Source: Amycolatopsis sp. 195334CR (lineage in GTDB: Bacteria; Actinomycetota; Actinomycetes; Mycobacteriales; Pseudonocardiaceae). From it: a stretch of 64,000 nt of DNA. The position numbers and the translations under genes are program-made. The notes beneath the pieces were generated by a model that saw nothing but the letters and a program-made list of their open reading frames with translations, did not search any database and was not told where the DNA came from. Position 1 is the stretch's first letter. Each line of letters begins with the position of its first letter. This document shows, piece by piece, positions 43,626-51,602 of this stretch. The stretch covers positions 3,720,001 to 3,784,000 of the forward strand of contig NZ_JAFJMJ010000001.1 in the NCBI RefSeq assembly GCF_017309385.1, in the 5' to 3' direction.

Positions 43626-44964
43626 AAGCCTTCCCCAAAGCCAACACAGTCAGCCCGACGCACAACCACCCGAACCAGTCGCCGAATCGCGTGTAGACAG
43701 TCGCCCCCGGTCCGAGCGGCACATCAGCGACTACGGTCGTGAACCCGTCAGCGTTACCGGTAGGTCGTTCACCAATGATGCGACCATGTCCGTCGGCGAG
43801 GGTGAGCATGGTCTGCCGCCCACCCCAGGCCACCGCCTGCCCGTTCTCGACCCCGCGCAGCACCGCCGTCCGGCTGTGCTGCCACCCGTTCAAATCCTCG
43901 TCCGAAGCCGGGATCGCGAGCAACCGCGTGCCACCCGCCGCGTAATCCTGGCTCGGATCACGGAAGTTGATGTCCAGGCAGATCAACACCCCGGCTCCGC
44001 CGGGCGTGACCACGAGATCCCGCCCGGTCGGGCTCACCGTGTCGTTGTGCTTCAGGTACGCCTGCGGTTCCCCACCCCCAGCCGGGAAAACGAGCGCGTA
44101 GTTGAATTTCGCCTGGCCACTCCAGTGCGCATACCCGACCACGATGTCGAACCCGCGCGCGGCGGCCAGCCGTCGCATCGGCTCGACCAGCACCGCGGGC
44201 CGTGCTTCGTCCGAACCGAACGCGGCTTCCGGCAGCACCACCGTCTTCACCCCGTCCGGCAAGGCGTCGAGCTGCCCGAGGTAGTCGTCGAGCAGGCTGG
44301 TGTCCTCGCGAAGATCCGCCGCCCAGCCCTTCTGGTTGCTCGCGACGAGCGCGATGCGCTGCGTTTCCTCGTCACTCCCGGCGAGCCGCAACGCACCACC
44401 GCCCAAAGTCACCGCGAGCGCCACCGCCGCGACCACAGCCGGGCGCACCTTCACCGCGGCGATCGCCGCGGGCACCAGCATCAGCACGAACTCCACACCC
44501 CACGCCCCGGTGACCGAAGCGAGCTGCAACACCACCGGCACGTCGGCCTGCGTGGTCGCCAGCGTGCCGGTGATGCCCATCGGATTGCTGACCGACACCA
44601 CGTGCAGCACCGCCGTCCACAGCGCCGCCGCACCGACCGCCGCCAGCAGCGGGCTGGCGAACAACGCCCGGTACAACGCGACCGACGCGGCGAAGGTGAG
44701 TCCGAAGCAGACGGTGACCACCGCGCCCCACGGCCACAGCGGGAGGTCGTGCGAACCGGCGGACCAGTACCAGGTGTTGGTCGAACCGAGGAAGCACGCG
44801 GCGAACCCGGCACCCGCCGCCTGCCAGCCGGAAAGACTTGGCGCGATGAGGAAAACCGGCAGCGGTGCGAGCCAAGCGAGCACCGGGACCGGATCGAGCC
44901 CGGTACCGGAGAAGAACAGCAGTGCGGAGGCCGCGACCGCAGCGAGCTTACCGGCGAAGTCCAT
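43570..44964 (-). CDS. Apolipoprotein N-acyltransferase-like protein
   Basis: A 464-residue protein with about seven N-terminal membrane segments and a C-terminal nitrilase-fold domain before a last helix. The triad is readable: Glu in [10 protein letters not shown], Lys in [10 protein letters not shown], Cys in [11 protein letters not shown]. The build is that of Lnt, which adds the third acyl chain to lipoproteins, but the CLDINF loop differs from classic Lnt, so the substrate may differ. Its last 18 codons run antisense inside dnaE. Its start overlaps the TetR gene by 17 bases. Confidence 0.85.
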   Translation of the reverse strand: MDFAGKLAAVAASALLFFSGTGLDPVPVLAWLAPLPVFLIAPSLSGWQAAGAGFAACFLGSTNTWYWSAGSHDLPLWPWGAVVTVCFGLTFAASVALYRALFASPLLAAVGAAALWTAVLHVVSVSNPMGITGTLATTQADVPVVLQLASVTGAWGVEFVLMLVPAAIAAVKVRPAVVAAVALAVTLGGGALRLAGSDEETQRIALVASNQKGWAADLREDTSLLDDYLGQLDALPDGVKTVVLPEAAFGSDEARPAVLVEPMRRLAAARGFDIVVGYAHWSGQAKFNYALVFPAGGGEPQAYLKHNDTVSPTGRDLVVTPGGAGVLICLDINFRDPSQDYAAGGTRLLAIPASDEDLNGWQHSRTAVLRGVENGQAVAWGGRQTMLTLADGHGRIIGERPTGNADGFTTVVADVPLGPGATVYTRFGDWFGWLCVGLTVLALGKAFRLRKYRESPSAHPAASS

Positions 44965-45523
44965 TGAGGACCCTCCTGGTCGTCCGGGCGCACAACGCGC
45001 GGAACTCCGGTTCCGGCAGGTTCATCCGCCCGCCGAGGTAGAGCTGGACAAGGCCGACCGCGGGCATGGTGAGCGCGAGCGTCACTTCGAGCGGGTCGTC
45101 CTCGTCCAACGCCTTCTCGCGCATGCCCTGCTCGACCGCGGACCAGACGGCACCGAACGCGGGGGAGAGCCCGTCGCGGAAGTCCTCGGGAAACCGGCGC
45201 ACCGGTTCGCGGCGGTCGGTGATCAGGAACTTGTACAGGTTGGGACTGCCCAGCGCGAAGTCGAGGAAGTCGGTGAGGAGCAGGTCGATGCGTTCCTCGA
45301 AGTCCACCGTCTCGGCGTGGGGGCGCCAGCTCTTCCCCAGTTCGGCGAAGGCGGCGTCGGCCACCGCGCGCAGCAGCGCCTCGCGGTTCGGGAAGTGCCG
45401 GTAGGTGGCCATCGGGGTGACCCCCACCTCGGCGGCCACCCGCCGCATGGTCACCGCCTCCGCGCCTTCGGCCAGCAAGATCCGCAGCGCCGCGGCTGCG
45501 ATCCGGTCCCCGGTTTCGCCCAT
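44948..45523 (-). CDS. TetR family regulator
   Basis: A 191-residue TetR protein: IAAAALRILLAEGAEAVTMRRVAAEVGVTPMATYRHFPNREALLRAV, with the C-terminal FDFALGSPNLYKFLITDRRE-like WHG-type ligand domain. ATG 45523 lies 6 bases after TACGGT with TGTACA 17 bases further upstream, a good leaderless promoter. Two operator dyads overlap it, so it is probably autorepressed. It is co-transcribed with the Lnt-like gene. Confidence 0.92.
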   Translation of the reverse strand: MGETGDRIAAAALRILLAEGAEAVTMRRVAAEVGVTPMATYRHFPNREALLRAVADAAFAELGKSWRPHAETVDFEERIDLLLTDFLDFALGSPNLYKFLITDRREPVRRFPEDFRDGLSPAFGAVWSAVEQGMREKALDEDDPLEVTLALTMPAVGLVQLYLGGRMNLPEPEFRALCARTTRRVLNGLRR

Positions 45524-45559
45524 GTCTACACCGTACACCTCGATGTCTACGCTGTACAC
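45524..45559. promoter_or_regulatory. Tandem TetR operators GTCTAC-N3-GTACAC
   Basis: GTCTACACCGTACAC (45524-45538) and GTCTACGCTGTACAC (45545-45559), exactly 21 bp apart. They cover the -10 (45530-45535) and -35 of the leaderless TetR promoter, and lie 53 bp from the divergent ligase gene. Confidence 0.75.
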
Positions 45560-45611
45560 ACGGCGGGCGGGACTAGGCCGTCCGGGTTACCTTGGCGAGC
45601 GGGAGGCGAAA

Positions 45612-46586
45612 ATGGCAGCCGTACCACCCGCCGTGGAGCCGATGCTCGCGCAGGCCGGCCCCCTGCCGGACGACGCCAGGTACCACTACGAGTTCAAATG
45701 GGACGGTTACCGCGCCTGCCTCCGGGTGGGCCCCACCGGCGCGATCCGCTTGAACAGTCGCAACGGCAACGACCTCACCGCCGAATACCCCGAACTCGCC
45801 GGCGGCCTCGGCGACATGCTCGGCGGCCGCGCCGCCGTGTTCGACGGTGAGATCGTCGCGCTCGACGAGGGCGGCGTCCCGGACTTCACCCTCCTGCAGA
45901 ACCGCCGCACCCGCCGCCACGCGCTGAGCTTCTTCGCCTTCGACCTGCTCCGGCTCGGCGCCGAGGCACTGGAGAACCGGACCTATCGTGAACGCCGCGA
46001 CCTGCTCACCGCGCTCGAACCCGGCAACCCGAACCTGTTCGCCATCCCGCCCGCCTACAGCCACGCCGACCTGTCCGCCACCGGCCTCACCCCGGACGGC
46101 CTGCTCGACGTCGCCCGGCAGTCGCGGCTGGAGGGACTGGTCGCGAAGGCGAGTGAGTCCCGGTACCACCCCGGCCGCCGCAGTCCGGAGTGGATCAAGC
46201 ACGCGCTGATCACCACGCAGGAGGTGGTGATCGGCGGCTGGCGTCCCGGCGGTGGCCGCCGCACGGGCACGCTCGGCGCGCTGCTGCTCGGGGCCCACGA
46301 CGACCGCGGCGACCTGCGGTACATCGGTGACGTCGGCACCGGCTTCACCCAGCAGGCGCTCGACGACCTGCACACCCGATTGGGCGAACTCGGCCGGAAC
46401 ACCAGCCCGTTCGCCGACCAGGTCCCGCGCGACCGGGCCAAGAACGCGCACTGGGTCGAACCGCGGCTGGTCGGCGAGGTGGTCTACCGGCGGTTCACCT
46501 CGGACGGCCGCCTCCGGCACACGGCCTGGCGTGGCCTCCGCCCCGACCGGGACCCGGCCGAGGCGAAGCTGGAGTCACTGCGCTGA
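45612..46586 (+). CDS. ATP-dependent DNA ligase (LigC-like)
   Basis: A 324-residue ligase. The adenylated lysine is Lys29 in YEFKWDGYRAC (motif I); FDGEIVALDEGGVPDF is motif III, FFAFDLLRLGAEAL IIIa, EGLVAKASESRYHPGRRSPEWIKH motifs IV/V. The OB domain follows (TQEVVIGGWRPGGGRRTGTLGALLLG). Stand-alone ligases of this kind assist repair and end joining. GGGAGG precedes the ATG. It overlaps the convergent P450 gene by 12 bp. Confidence 0.93.
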   Translation: MAAVPPAVEPMLAQAGPLPDDARYHYEFKWDGYRACLRVGPTGAIRLNSRNGNDLTAEYPELAGGLGDMLGGRAAVFDGEIVALDEGGVPDFTLLQNRRTRRHALSFFAFDLLRLGAEALENRTYRERRDLLTALEPGNPNLFAIPPAYSHADLSATGLTPDGLLDVARQSRLEGLVAKASESRYHPGRRSPEWIKHALITTQEVVIGGWRPGGGRRTGTLGALLLGAHDDRGDLRYIGDVGTGFTQQALDDLHTRLGELGRNTSPFADQVPRDRAKNAHWVEPRLVGEVVYRRFTSDGRLRHTAWRGLRPDRDPAEAKLESLR

Positions 46587-47795
46587 AAGCACCACCGGCA
46601 GTTCGTGGACACCGTAGATGTTCATGTCCGTCTTGAGCCTCACCTCGCCGGCGGGGATGGCGAGCCGGAGGTCGGGGAAACGGCGGAGCAGGCCGGTGAA
46701 GCCGGCGCGCATTTCGATGCGGGCCAGCTGCTGGCCGAGGCACTGGTGGATGCCGTGGCCGAAGGACAGGTGGCCGCGGGCGGTGCGGTGGATGTCGAGC
46801 TCGTCGGGGTTCTCGAAGCGGTTCGGGTCGCGGTTGGCCGCCAGCAGCGAAACTACGACGGTCGAGCCTTCGGGAATCGTTTCGCCGCAGAGCTCGATGT
46901 CCTCCACGGCATAGCGGAAGAAAACGTCCGCAATGGACAGATACCGCATGAGCTCCTCGACGGCGCCGGGCATCAGGTCCGGGTCGGCGCGCAGTTCGGC
47001 GAGCTGGTCGGGGTGCTCCAGCAGCGCGAAAGTCCCCAGTCCCAGCATGTTCGCGGTGGTTTCGTGGCCCGCGAACAACAGCAGGAAGCCGATGCCGACC
47101 AGTTCCTCGATGCTCAGGTCGTCCTGGCGGGCCAGGTCGGACAGGAGGTCGTCGCCGGGGTTCGCGCGCTTGCCCGTGACCAGTTCCGCCAGGTATGTGC
47201 TGATCGCGGTGTATGCGGCCATCTTGTCTTCGAGCGTGATGTCCCGCTCCATGAACTTCGCGGTGTTGACCTGGAAGGTGTCGCGGTCGGCGTAGGGCAC
47301 GCCGAGCAGTTCGCAGATCACCAGCGAGGGCACCGGCAGGGCGAACTCCTTGACCAGGTCGACCGGCTGAGCCAGCTGAGCCAGTTCGTCCAGTTGCCGC
47401 TCGGTGATCTCCTCGATGCGCTCCTCGAGCTGCTTCATCCGCTTGACGGTGAACGCGCCGGTGAGCTTGCGGCGGAGCCGCGTGTGGTCCGGCGGGTCCA
47501 TCGAGAGAAAGATGCCCGGCTCCGGTGGTGACGGTTCGGTCATCACGGGCATGCCGGGGGTTTCGTACGGCATGTGGAGGATGCCGATGTCCTGGCGCGA
47601 GCTGAACCGGGTGTCGGCCAGCAGCTGGCGGACCGCTTCGTAGCCGGTGACCAGCCAGCCTTCGTGGCCGTCGGGGAAGAGCAGCGGGCTGACCGGCCGC
47701 GTGTCACGCAGCCGGGTGATCTCCCGTGGCGGGTCGAAGGGGCCCGCGTCGCGCTCCATCGGCAGGCCCTTCGGGGTGGGAAGCGTTTGCGTCAT
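46575..47795 (-). CDS. Cytochrome P450
   Basis: A 406-residue bacterial P450. The heme-binding loop is FGHGIHQCLGQQLAR with the cysteine ligand at Cys352; the I-helix has LLLFAGHETTAN; the ExxR pair is in EELMRYLS; SMDPPDHTRLRR is the C-helix region. It resembles the CYP105/107 groups of actinomycetes. ATG 47795 follows AGGA; the longer frame to 47981 has no signal. No redox partner is encoded next to it. Confidence 0.93.
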   Translation of the reverse strand: MTQTLPTPKGLPMERDAGPFDPPREITRLRDTRPVSPLLFPDGHEGWLVTGYEAVRQLLADTRFSSRQDIGILHMPYETPGMPVMTEPSPPEPGIFLSMDPPDHTRLRRKLTGAFTVKRMKQLEERIEEITERQLDELAQLAQPVDLVKEFALPVPSLVICELLGVPYADRDTFQVNTAKFMERDITLEDKMAAYTAISTYLAELVTGKRANPGDDLLSDLARQDDLSIEELVGIGFLLLFAGHETTANMLGLGTFALLEHPDQLAELRADPDLMPGAVEELMRYLSIADVFFRYAVEDIELCGETIPEGSTVVVSLLAANRDPNRFENPDELDIHRTARGHLSFGHGIHQCLGQQLARIEMRAGFTGLLRRFPDLRLAIPAGEVRLKTDMNIYGVHELPVVLSAQ

Positions 47796-47865
47796 CGGCG
47801 TTCCTGACTGTGTGGTGGGCATCGTAATGCCAAGATGGCACAGTAGTGATGCCATGTAAAGCCGT

Positions 47866-47889
47866 GCTGGCACGTTTAACGGTGCCAGC
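47866..47889 (-). terminator. Inverted repeat GCTGGCAC-N8-GTGCCAGC
   Basis: An 8-bp perfect stem, 10 bases after the phosphotransferase stop on the minus strand, so it may terminate that gene. A related TGCCA-N3-TGGCA dyad at 47828-47840 nearer the P450 start suggests instead a pair of operators for the P450. Confidence 0.5.
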
Positions 47890-47899
47890 GCGGCTCGGA

Positions 47900-48805
47900 T
47901 TAGCGCGACCGCGCGCTGAGCGCCTCCGCGAGCGCCAGTTGCACCGGCTGCAGCCGGGTCTCGCCGTCCTCGATGTCCCACAGCGAGTTCTGCAGGATCC
48001 GGGCCATGGACCAGGCGTAGGCGCGCCGCCGGTCCAGGCCGAGTGCCTCGGTCAGCAGGTCGAACCGGCGCAGCACCGCGCGGGGCACGTCGCCGGTGGC
48101 GACCACGTCGGCCCAGCGGTTGTCCAGTGCGGGCAGCAGGTCGAACCCCGGGTCACCGGCGAGCGGTTCGGGGTCGATGGCGAGCCACTTCTCGCGGCCA
48201 CCGGCGAGGATGTTGTCGTAGTGCAGATCCCAGTGCAGCAGCCGATCGCCCGGCTCACCGAGCACTTCGGCGGTGGCCGCCGCGCACCGGAGGACCAGTT
48301 GCCGCTCGGCGGGATCGGCCAGTTCGAGCACGGCTTCCGGGGTCTGGTCGAGCATCGCCTCGGCCACGTCGGCGAGCTGCCGCATCCCGGCGGGCGCGGG
48401 CCTGGCGGTCAGTCGCGCGAGCAGTTCGGCGAGCACGGTGAGCGCGGTGGTGTCGTCCGGGACCGTGGACAGCGGCCTGCTCTCGTCCAGCCGTTCCAGC
48501 AGTTGCGTGCTGGTTTCGCGGTCGTACTCGAGCAGCCGGACGATGCCGTCGCCGTCCCACGTGCGCAGCGCGAGCGCGGTTCCGGCGTTCTCTTCGGTGG
48601 GCGGCTGCAGTTTGAGCGCGGCGGGCGTGCCGTCCTCGCGCGTCACCGGCAGCACGAGCGAAGCGCAGCCGTTCCAGGTGGGCCCTTCCGGGCGCAGCGA
48701 CCAGCGGTCGAGGAACTCGGTGACGAGCCGGGGTAGGGCGGCGAGCCAGTCCGGGTGTTCGTCCTGATGGGACTGGACCAGTTGCCTGGGCACGTCGAAG
48801 TGCAT
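47900..48805 (-). CDS. Aminoglycoside phosphotransferase, streptomycin 6-kinase (APH_6_hur) type
   Basis: A 301-residue kinase-like antibiotic phosphotransferase. ALKLQPPTEENAGTALALRTWDGDGIVRLLEYD, the catalytic loop LLHWDLHYDNILAGG and the metal-binding Asp in LAIDPEPLAGDPGFDLLP match the APH(6)/hydroxyurea phosphotransferase group. Activity on streptomycin is plausible but not proven. ATG 48805 follows AAGGAG, which is held in a perfect 10-bp hairpin. It is divergent from a TetR gene. Confidence 0.87.
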   Translation of the reverse strand: MHFDVPRQLVQSHQDEHPDWLAALPRLVTEFLDRWSLRPEGPTWNGCASLVLPVTREDGTPAALKLQPPTEENAGTALALRTWDGDGIVRLLEYDRETSTQLLERLDESRPLSTVPDDTTALTVLAELLARLTARPAPAGMRQLADVAEAMLDQTPEAVLELADPAERQLVLRCAAATAEVLGEPGDRLLHWDLHYDNILAGGREKWLAIDPEPLAGDPGFDLLPALDNRWADVVATGDVPRAVLRRFDLLTEALGLDRRRAYAWSMARILQNSLWDIEDGETRLQPVQLALAEALSARSR

Positions 48806-48814
48806 GAGCGGGAA

Positions 48815-48850
48815 CTCCTTCGTCGGGTTTTCGGGTGCGTGACGAAGGAG
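48815..48850 (-). promoter_or_regulatory. Hairpin that hides the phosphotransferase ribosome binding site
   Basis: In the minus-strand mRNA CTCCTTCGTC (from 48850-48841) pairs perfectly with GACGAAGGAG (from 48824-48815), loop 16 bases. The second arm contains the AAGGAG that serves ATG 48805. The fold would block initiation unless opened, as in translational attenuators. Confidence 0.6.
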
Positions 48851-48908
48851 GTGTTGGGGGTGCCCGGCAGCCGGGCCAGCGTCAAAGCATGATCCCACCG
48901 TACCCGGC

Positions 48909-48914
48909 TAGATT
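48909..48914 (+). promoter_or_regulatory. -10 box TAGATT of a leaderless tetR gene
   Basis: TAGATT ends 6 bases before the ATG at 48921. No ribosome binding site is seen. Confidence 0.5.
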
Positions 48915-48920
48915 GACCCC

Positions 48921-49532
48921 ATGGCAGAGCGGGACGGGTTGCGCGAGCGCAAGAAGGCGGCGACGCGGGAAGCGCTCAGCGCGGCGGCGTTGCGGCTGGC
49001 GCTGGAGCGCGGGCCGGAAAACGTGCGGGTGGACGACATCGCCGAAGCCGCCGGCGTCTCCCCGCGCACCTACAACAACTACTTCTCCAGCCGGGAACAG
49101 GCGATCGTCGCCGCGATCGCGGCCGAGCGCGCGGAGCGGATCGGTGCGGCGCTGCGGGCCAGGCCGTCGGACGAGCCGTTGGCCGAAGCCGTGGTGGAAG
49201 CGGTGGTCGAGCAGCACAGCGAGCCGTCGGGGGACGCGCTGACACTGATCACCACGGCGCCCGCACTGCGGGCCGAGTTCATCGAAACGGTCGTCTCCAT
49301 CGAGTCGCCGCTGGCCTCGGCGATCGCCGAACGGCTGGGGCGCGAGGAAGATCTCGCGACCGCGGTGCTGGCCGCCGCGGTCACCGCGGCCGCGCGGGTG
49401 GCGGTGGAACGCTGGGTCGGCGGCTGGCCGCGGGGCGCGGGCGAACTGCTGGTGGTCCCGCAGGGCCCGCCGTTGGCGGACCTGCTGCGGGAGGCGCTGG
49501 CACAGGTGGTGCCCGCGCTGCGTGACGCCTAG
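48921..49532 (+). CDS. TetR family regulator
   Basis: A 203-residue TetR protein: TREALSAAALRLALERGPENVRVDDIAEAAGVSPRTYNNYFSSREQAI, the pattern of the AcrR/MftR-like group with NYFSSRE. The ligand domain is helical (LASAIAERLGREEDLATAVLAAAVTAAARVAVERWV). Leaderless start. Whether it controls the divergent phosphotransferase is unclear. It overlaps the convergent NmrA-like gene by 4 bases. Confidence 0.92.
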   Translation: MAERDGLRERKKAATREALSAAALRLALERGPENVRVDDIAEAAGVSPRTYNNYFSSREQAIVAAIAAERAERIGAALRARPSDEPLAEAVVEAVVEQHSEPSGDALTLITTAPALRAEFIETVVSIESPLASAIAERLGREEDLATAVLAAAVTAAARVAVERWVGGWPRGAGELLVVPQGPPLADLLREALAQVVPALRDA

Positions 49533-50269
49533 AGAGCCAGCCACTCCTTGTAGGTGATCTTGCCGAGGCGCGGGTTGTCGCCGGGCGTGAGCGAGCGGTC
49601 GTCGATCGCCGCGCCGAAGTAACCGGCGGCCTCGTCGGCCACCACCTCGCGCGGATCCTGCTTCTGCGCCAAGTGATCCCGGACGAAGTCGGACAACCCC
49701 CGTGCCTCGGGCCCGGCCAGTTCCCGCTGCCCGTTGACCGGGTCGCCGAGCACCACGTCCGCCAGTGCGGCGGCGACGTCCTCAGCGGCGACCGGCTGGA
49801 ACTGCGCCGGGGACAGTCGTACCTGGTTGCCGTCGGTGCTCGTGGCGGCGATGCCGTCGAGGAATTCGAAGAACTGCGTGGCGCGCAGGATCGAGTACGG
49901 CACGCCCGATTCCGCGATCAGCTTCTCCTGCGCGACCTTCGCCCGCATGTACCCGCTGTCCGGCAGCCGTTCCGCGCCGACCACCGACAGTGCGACGTGG
50001 TGTCCCACTCCGGCGGCGGCTTCGGCGGCGAGCAGGTTCCGGCTGCTCGTGGTGAAGAACTCCAGCACGGCGTTGTCCTCGAAGGACGGCGAGTTCGACA
50101 CGTCGGCGACCACCTGCGCGCCGTCGAGCGCCTCGGCCAGGCCTTCGCCGGTCAGCGTGTTCACGCCGGACGACGGGGCCGCGGCCGTCACCTCGTGCCC
50201 GCCCGCGCGCAGCCGCTCGACCAGCTTGCTCCCGATGAGACCGGTACCGCCGATGACCACGATTTTCAT
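49529..50269 (-). CDS. NmrA-like NAD(P)-binding protein
   Basis: A 246-residue atypical SDR of the NmrA/HSCARG kind: MKIVVIGGTGLIGSKLVERLRAGG binds NAD(P), GVNTLTGEGLAEALDGAQVVADVSN follows, and GYMRAKVAQEKLIAESGVPYSILRATQFFEFLDGIA replaces the YxxxK centre. Such proteins often sense redox state rather than catalyse. ATG 50269 is used; it has GGAG upstream. It is under two dyad operators shared with the divergent Rrf2 gene. Confidence 0.9.
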   Translation of the reverse strand: MKIVVIGGTGLIGSKLVERLRAGGHEVTAAAPSSGVNTLTGEGLAEALDGAQVVADVSNSPSFEDNAVLEFFTTSSRNLLAAEAAAGVGHHVALSVVGAERLPDSGYMRAKVAQEKLIAESGVPYSILRATQFFEFLDGIAATSTDGNQVRLSPAQFQPVAAEDVAAALADVVLGDPVNGQRELAGPEARGLSDFVRDHLAQKQDPREVVADEAAGYFGAAIDDRSLTPGDNPRLGKITYKEWLAL

Positions 50270-50291
50270 GGCTGCCCACTCCGTTGGCTCG

Positions 50292-50351
50292 AACTCGGAC
50301 ACCGTTTGTCCGAGTTGATCGCCATCCTACTCGGACAACTTGTGTCCGAGT
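50292..50351. promoter_or_regulatory. Two Rrf2 operators ACTCGGACA-N5-TGTCCGAGT
   Basis: AACTCGGACA-CCGTT-TGTCCGAGTT (50292-50316) and ACTCGGACA-ACTTG-TGTCCGAGT (50329-50351) are perfect dyads with centres 36 bp apart. Site 1 faces the NmrA-like gene and site 2 ends 5 bases before the TACGCT box of the Rrf2 gene, so both promoters can be blocked. Confidence 0.85.
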
Positions 50352-50355
50352 CAAG

Positions 50356-50361
50356 TACGCT
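50356..50361 (+). promoter_or_regulatory. -10 box TACGCT of the leaderless rrf2 gene
   Basis: TACGCT ends 6 bases before the GTG at 50368. There is no ribosome binding site. Confidence 0.5.
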
Positions 50362-50367
50362 GGTCAG

Positions 50368-50841
50368 GTGAAGATCTCCGGCGGTGTCGAGTGGGCGCTG
50401 CACTGCTGTGTCGTGCTCACCGCGGTCGACCAGCCGGTGCCCGCTGCGCAACTGGCGGAACTGCACGACGTCTCGGCCAGCTACCTGGCCAAACAGCTGC
50501 AGAGCCTGTCGAGGGCCGGGCTGGTCCGGTCGGTGCAGGGGCACGCGGGTGGGTACGTGCTCACCCGGTCGCCCGAGGAGATGACCGTGCTCGACGTGGT
50601 GGAGGCGGTCGACGGCGCGCGGCCCGCGTTCACCTGCACGGAGATCCGGCAGCGCGGGCCGCTGGCCGCTTCGCCCGAGATGTGCACCCGGCCGTGCGCG
50701 ATCAACCGGGCGATGTCCGCGGCCGATCGCGCCTGGCGCGAGGCACTGCGGGAAGTGACCATCGCCGACCTGGCGAGGCAGGTCGGCGAGGACTACGACT
50801 TCGACGCGCTGGGCGGCATCCGCCGCTGGCTGTCCGCCTAG
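50368..50841 (+). CDS. Rrf2 family transcriptional regulator
   Basis: A 157-residue Rrf2 protein: GGVEWALHCCVVLTAVDQPVPAAQLAELHDVSASYLAKQLQSLSRAGLVRSVQGHAGGYVLTRSPEEMTVLDVVEAVDG. It has cysteines at CTEIRQRG and in EMCTRPCAINRA, where Rrf2 members such as NsrR and IscR hold Fe-S clusters, so redox or NO sensing is possible. Divergent from the NmrA-like gene. Confidence 0.92.
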   Translation: MKISGGVEWALHCCVVLTAVDQPVPAAQLAELHDVSASYLAKQLQSLSRAGLVRSVQGHAGGYVLTRSPEEMTVLDVVEAVDGARPAFTCTEIRQRGPLAASPEMCTRPCAINRAMSAADRAWREALREVTIADLARQVGEDYDFDALGGIRRWLSA

Positions 50842-51170
50842 GCGACCGGCGTCCCGAGCGCCGCGTCGATTTCGGCCAGCAGCTTGGCCTTCGGCTTCGC
50901 GCCGACCAGCGTGCGCACCGGGACGCCGTCGCGGAACAGGATCAGCGTGGGCAGCGACATCACCTGGTAGTCCCGCATGGACAGCGGGCTCTCGTCGGTG
51001 TTCAGCTTGCGGATGGTCAGCGAGTCCGCGCGCTCCTCGGCGATTTCCGCGAGCACCGGGGCGATCATGTGGCACGGCGGGCACCACTGCGCCCAGAAGT
51101 CGACCAGCACCGGCCGGTCGTGCTGGAGCACCGCGGTGTCGAAGGTGTCGTCGGTGATCGTCTCGATCAT
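50838..51170 (-). CDS. Thioredoxin
   Basis: A 110-residue thioredoxin. The active site is DFWAQWCPPCHMIAPVL with Cys30 and Cys33; WCPPC instead of the usual WCGPC should shift the redox potential. VMSLPTLILFRDG gives the cis-proline loop. GGAG precedes the ATG. The gene is coupled to the upstream MerR gene by a 4-base overlap (ATGA), an uncommon operon for a housekeeping thioredoxin, so this is probably an inducible paralogue. Confidence 0.93.
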   Translation of the reverse strand: MIETITDDTFDTAVLQHDRPVLVDFWAQWCPPCHMIAPVLAEIAEERADSLTIRKLNTDESPLSMRDYQVMSLPTLILFRDGVPVRTLVGAKPKAKLLAEIDAALGTPVA

Positions 51171-51565
51171 GTCCGTGTCTCCTGGTTCTGTGTCACCCGG
51201 CACGGGTCCGGCTGCCGCGCCATGGCCGCGGCCAGCTTGGCCAGCAGGTCGGCCCGCACCGAGTTGAGCCGGTCGAGGCAGGCGTCCACCTCGGCCAGTT
51301 TGCGTTCGTAGACCTCGATCGAATCGGCGCACGAGTCCCCGGCCTCGTGCCCGGACCGCAGGCAGTCGACGAACGGCCGGGTGTCGTCCAGGCTCAGCCC
51401 CGCCGCCTGCAGCGTCCGGATCTCGGCGACCATCCGGACGTGTTCCTCGCCGTAGTCCCGGTAACCGTTGGCCGCGCGCGGCGCGTCGAGCAGGCCCTGC
51501 GCTTCGTAGAACCGCAGTGCGCGCGTCGTCGTCCCGGCTCGCCTGGCCAGTTCGCCGATTCTCAT
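51167..51565 (-). CDS. MerR family regulator
   Basis: A 132-residue MerR protein: MRIGELARRAGTTTRALRFYEAQGLLDAPRAANGYRDYGEEHVRMVAEI, then a coiled dimer helix. Cysteines in FVDCLRSGHEAGDSCADSIEVYE form a possible metal or thiol-stress site. The promoter has the 19-bp spacer typical for MerR activation. It drives itself and thioredoxin, so a thiol-stress response is a reasonable inference. Confidence 0.92.
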   Translation of the reverse strand: MRIGELARRAGTTTRALRFYEAQGLLDAPRAANGYRDYGEEHVRMVAEIRTLQAAGLSLDDTRPFVDCLRSGHEAGDSCADSIEVYERKLAEVDACLDRLNSVRADLLAKLAAAMARQPDPCRVTQNQETRT

Positions 51566-51571
51566 GCTTCG

Positions 51572-51602
51572 ACGGTAAACGTTGACGTGAGCGTCAAGGC
51601 AA
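51572..51602 (-). promoter_or_regulatory. MerR-type promoter with 19-bp spacer and central dyad
   Basis: On the minus strand TTGCCT (51597-51602) and TACCGT (51572-51577) are 19 bases apart, with TTGACG-CTCA-CGTCAA between them. TACCGT ends 6 bases before the MerR ATG. The -35 lies on the stop codon of the upstream TetR gene. Confidence 0.72.
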
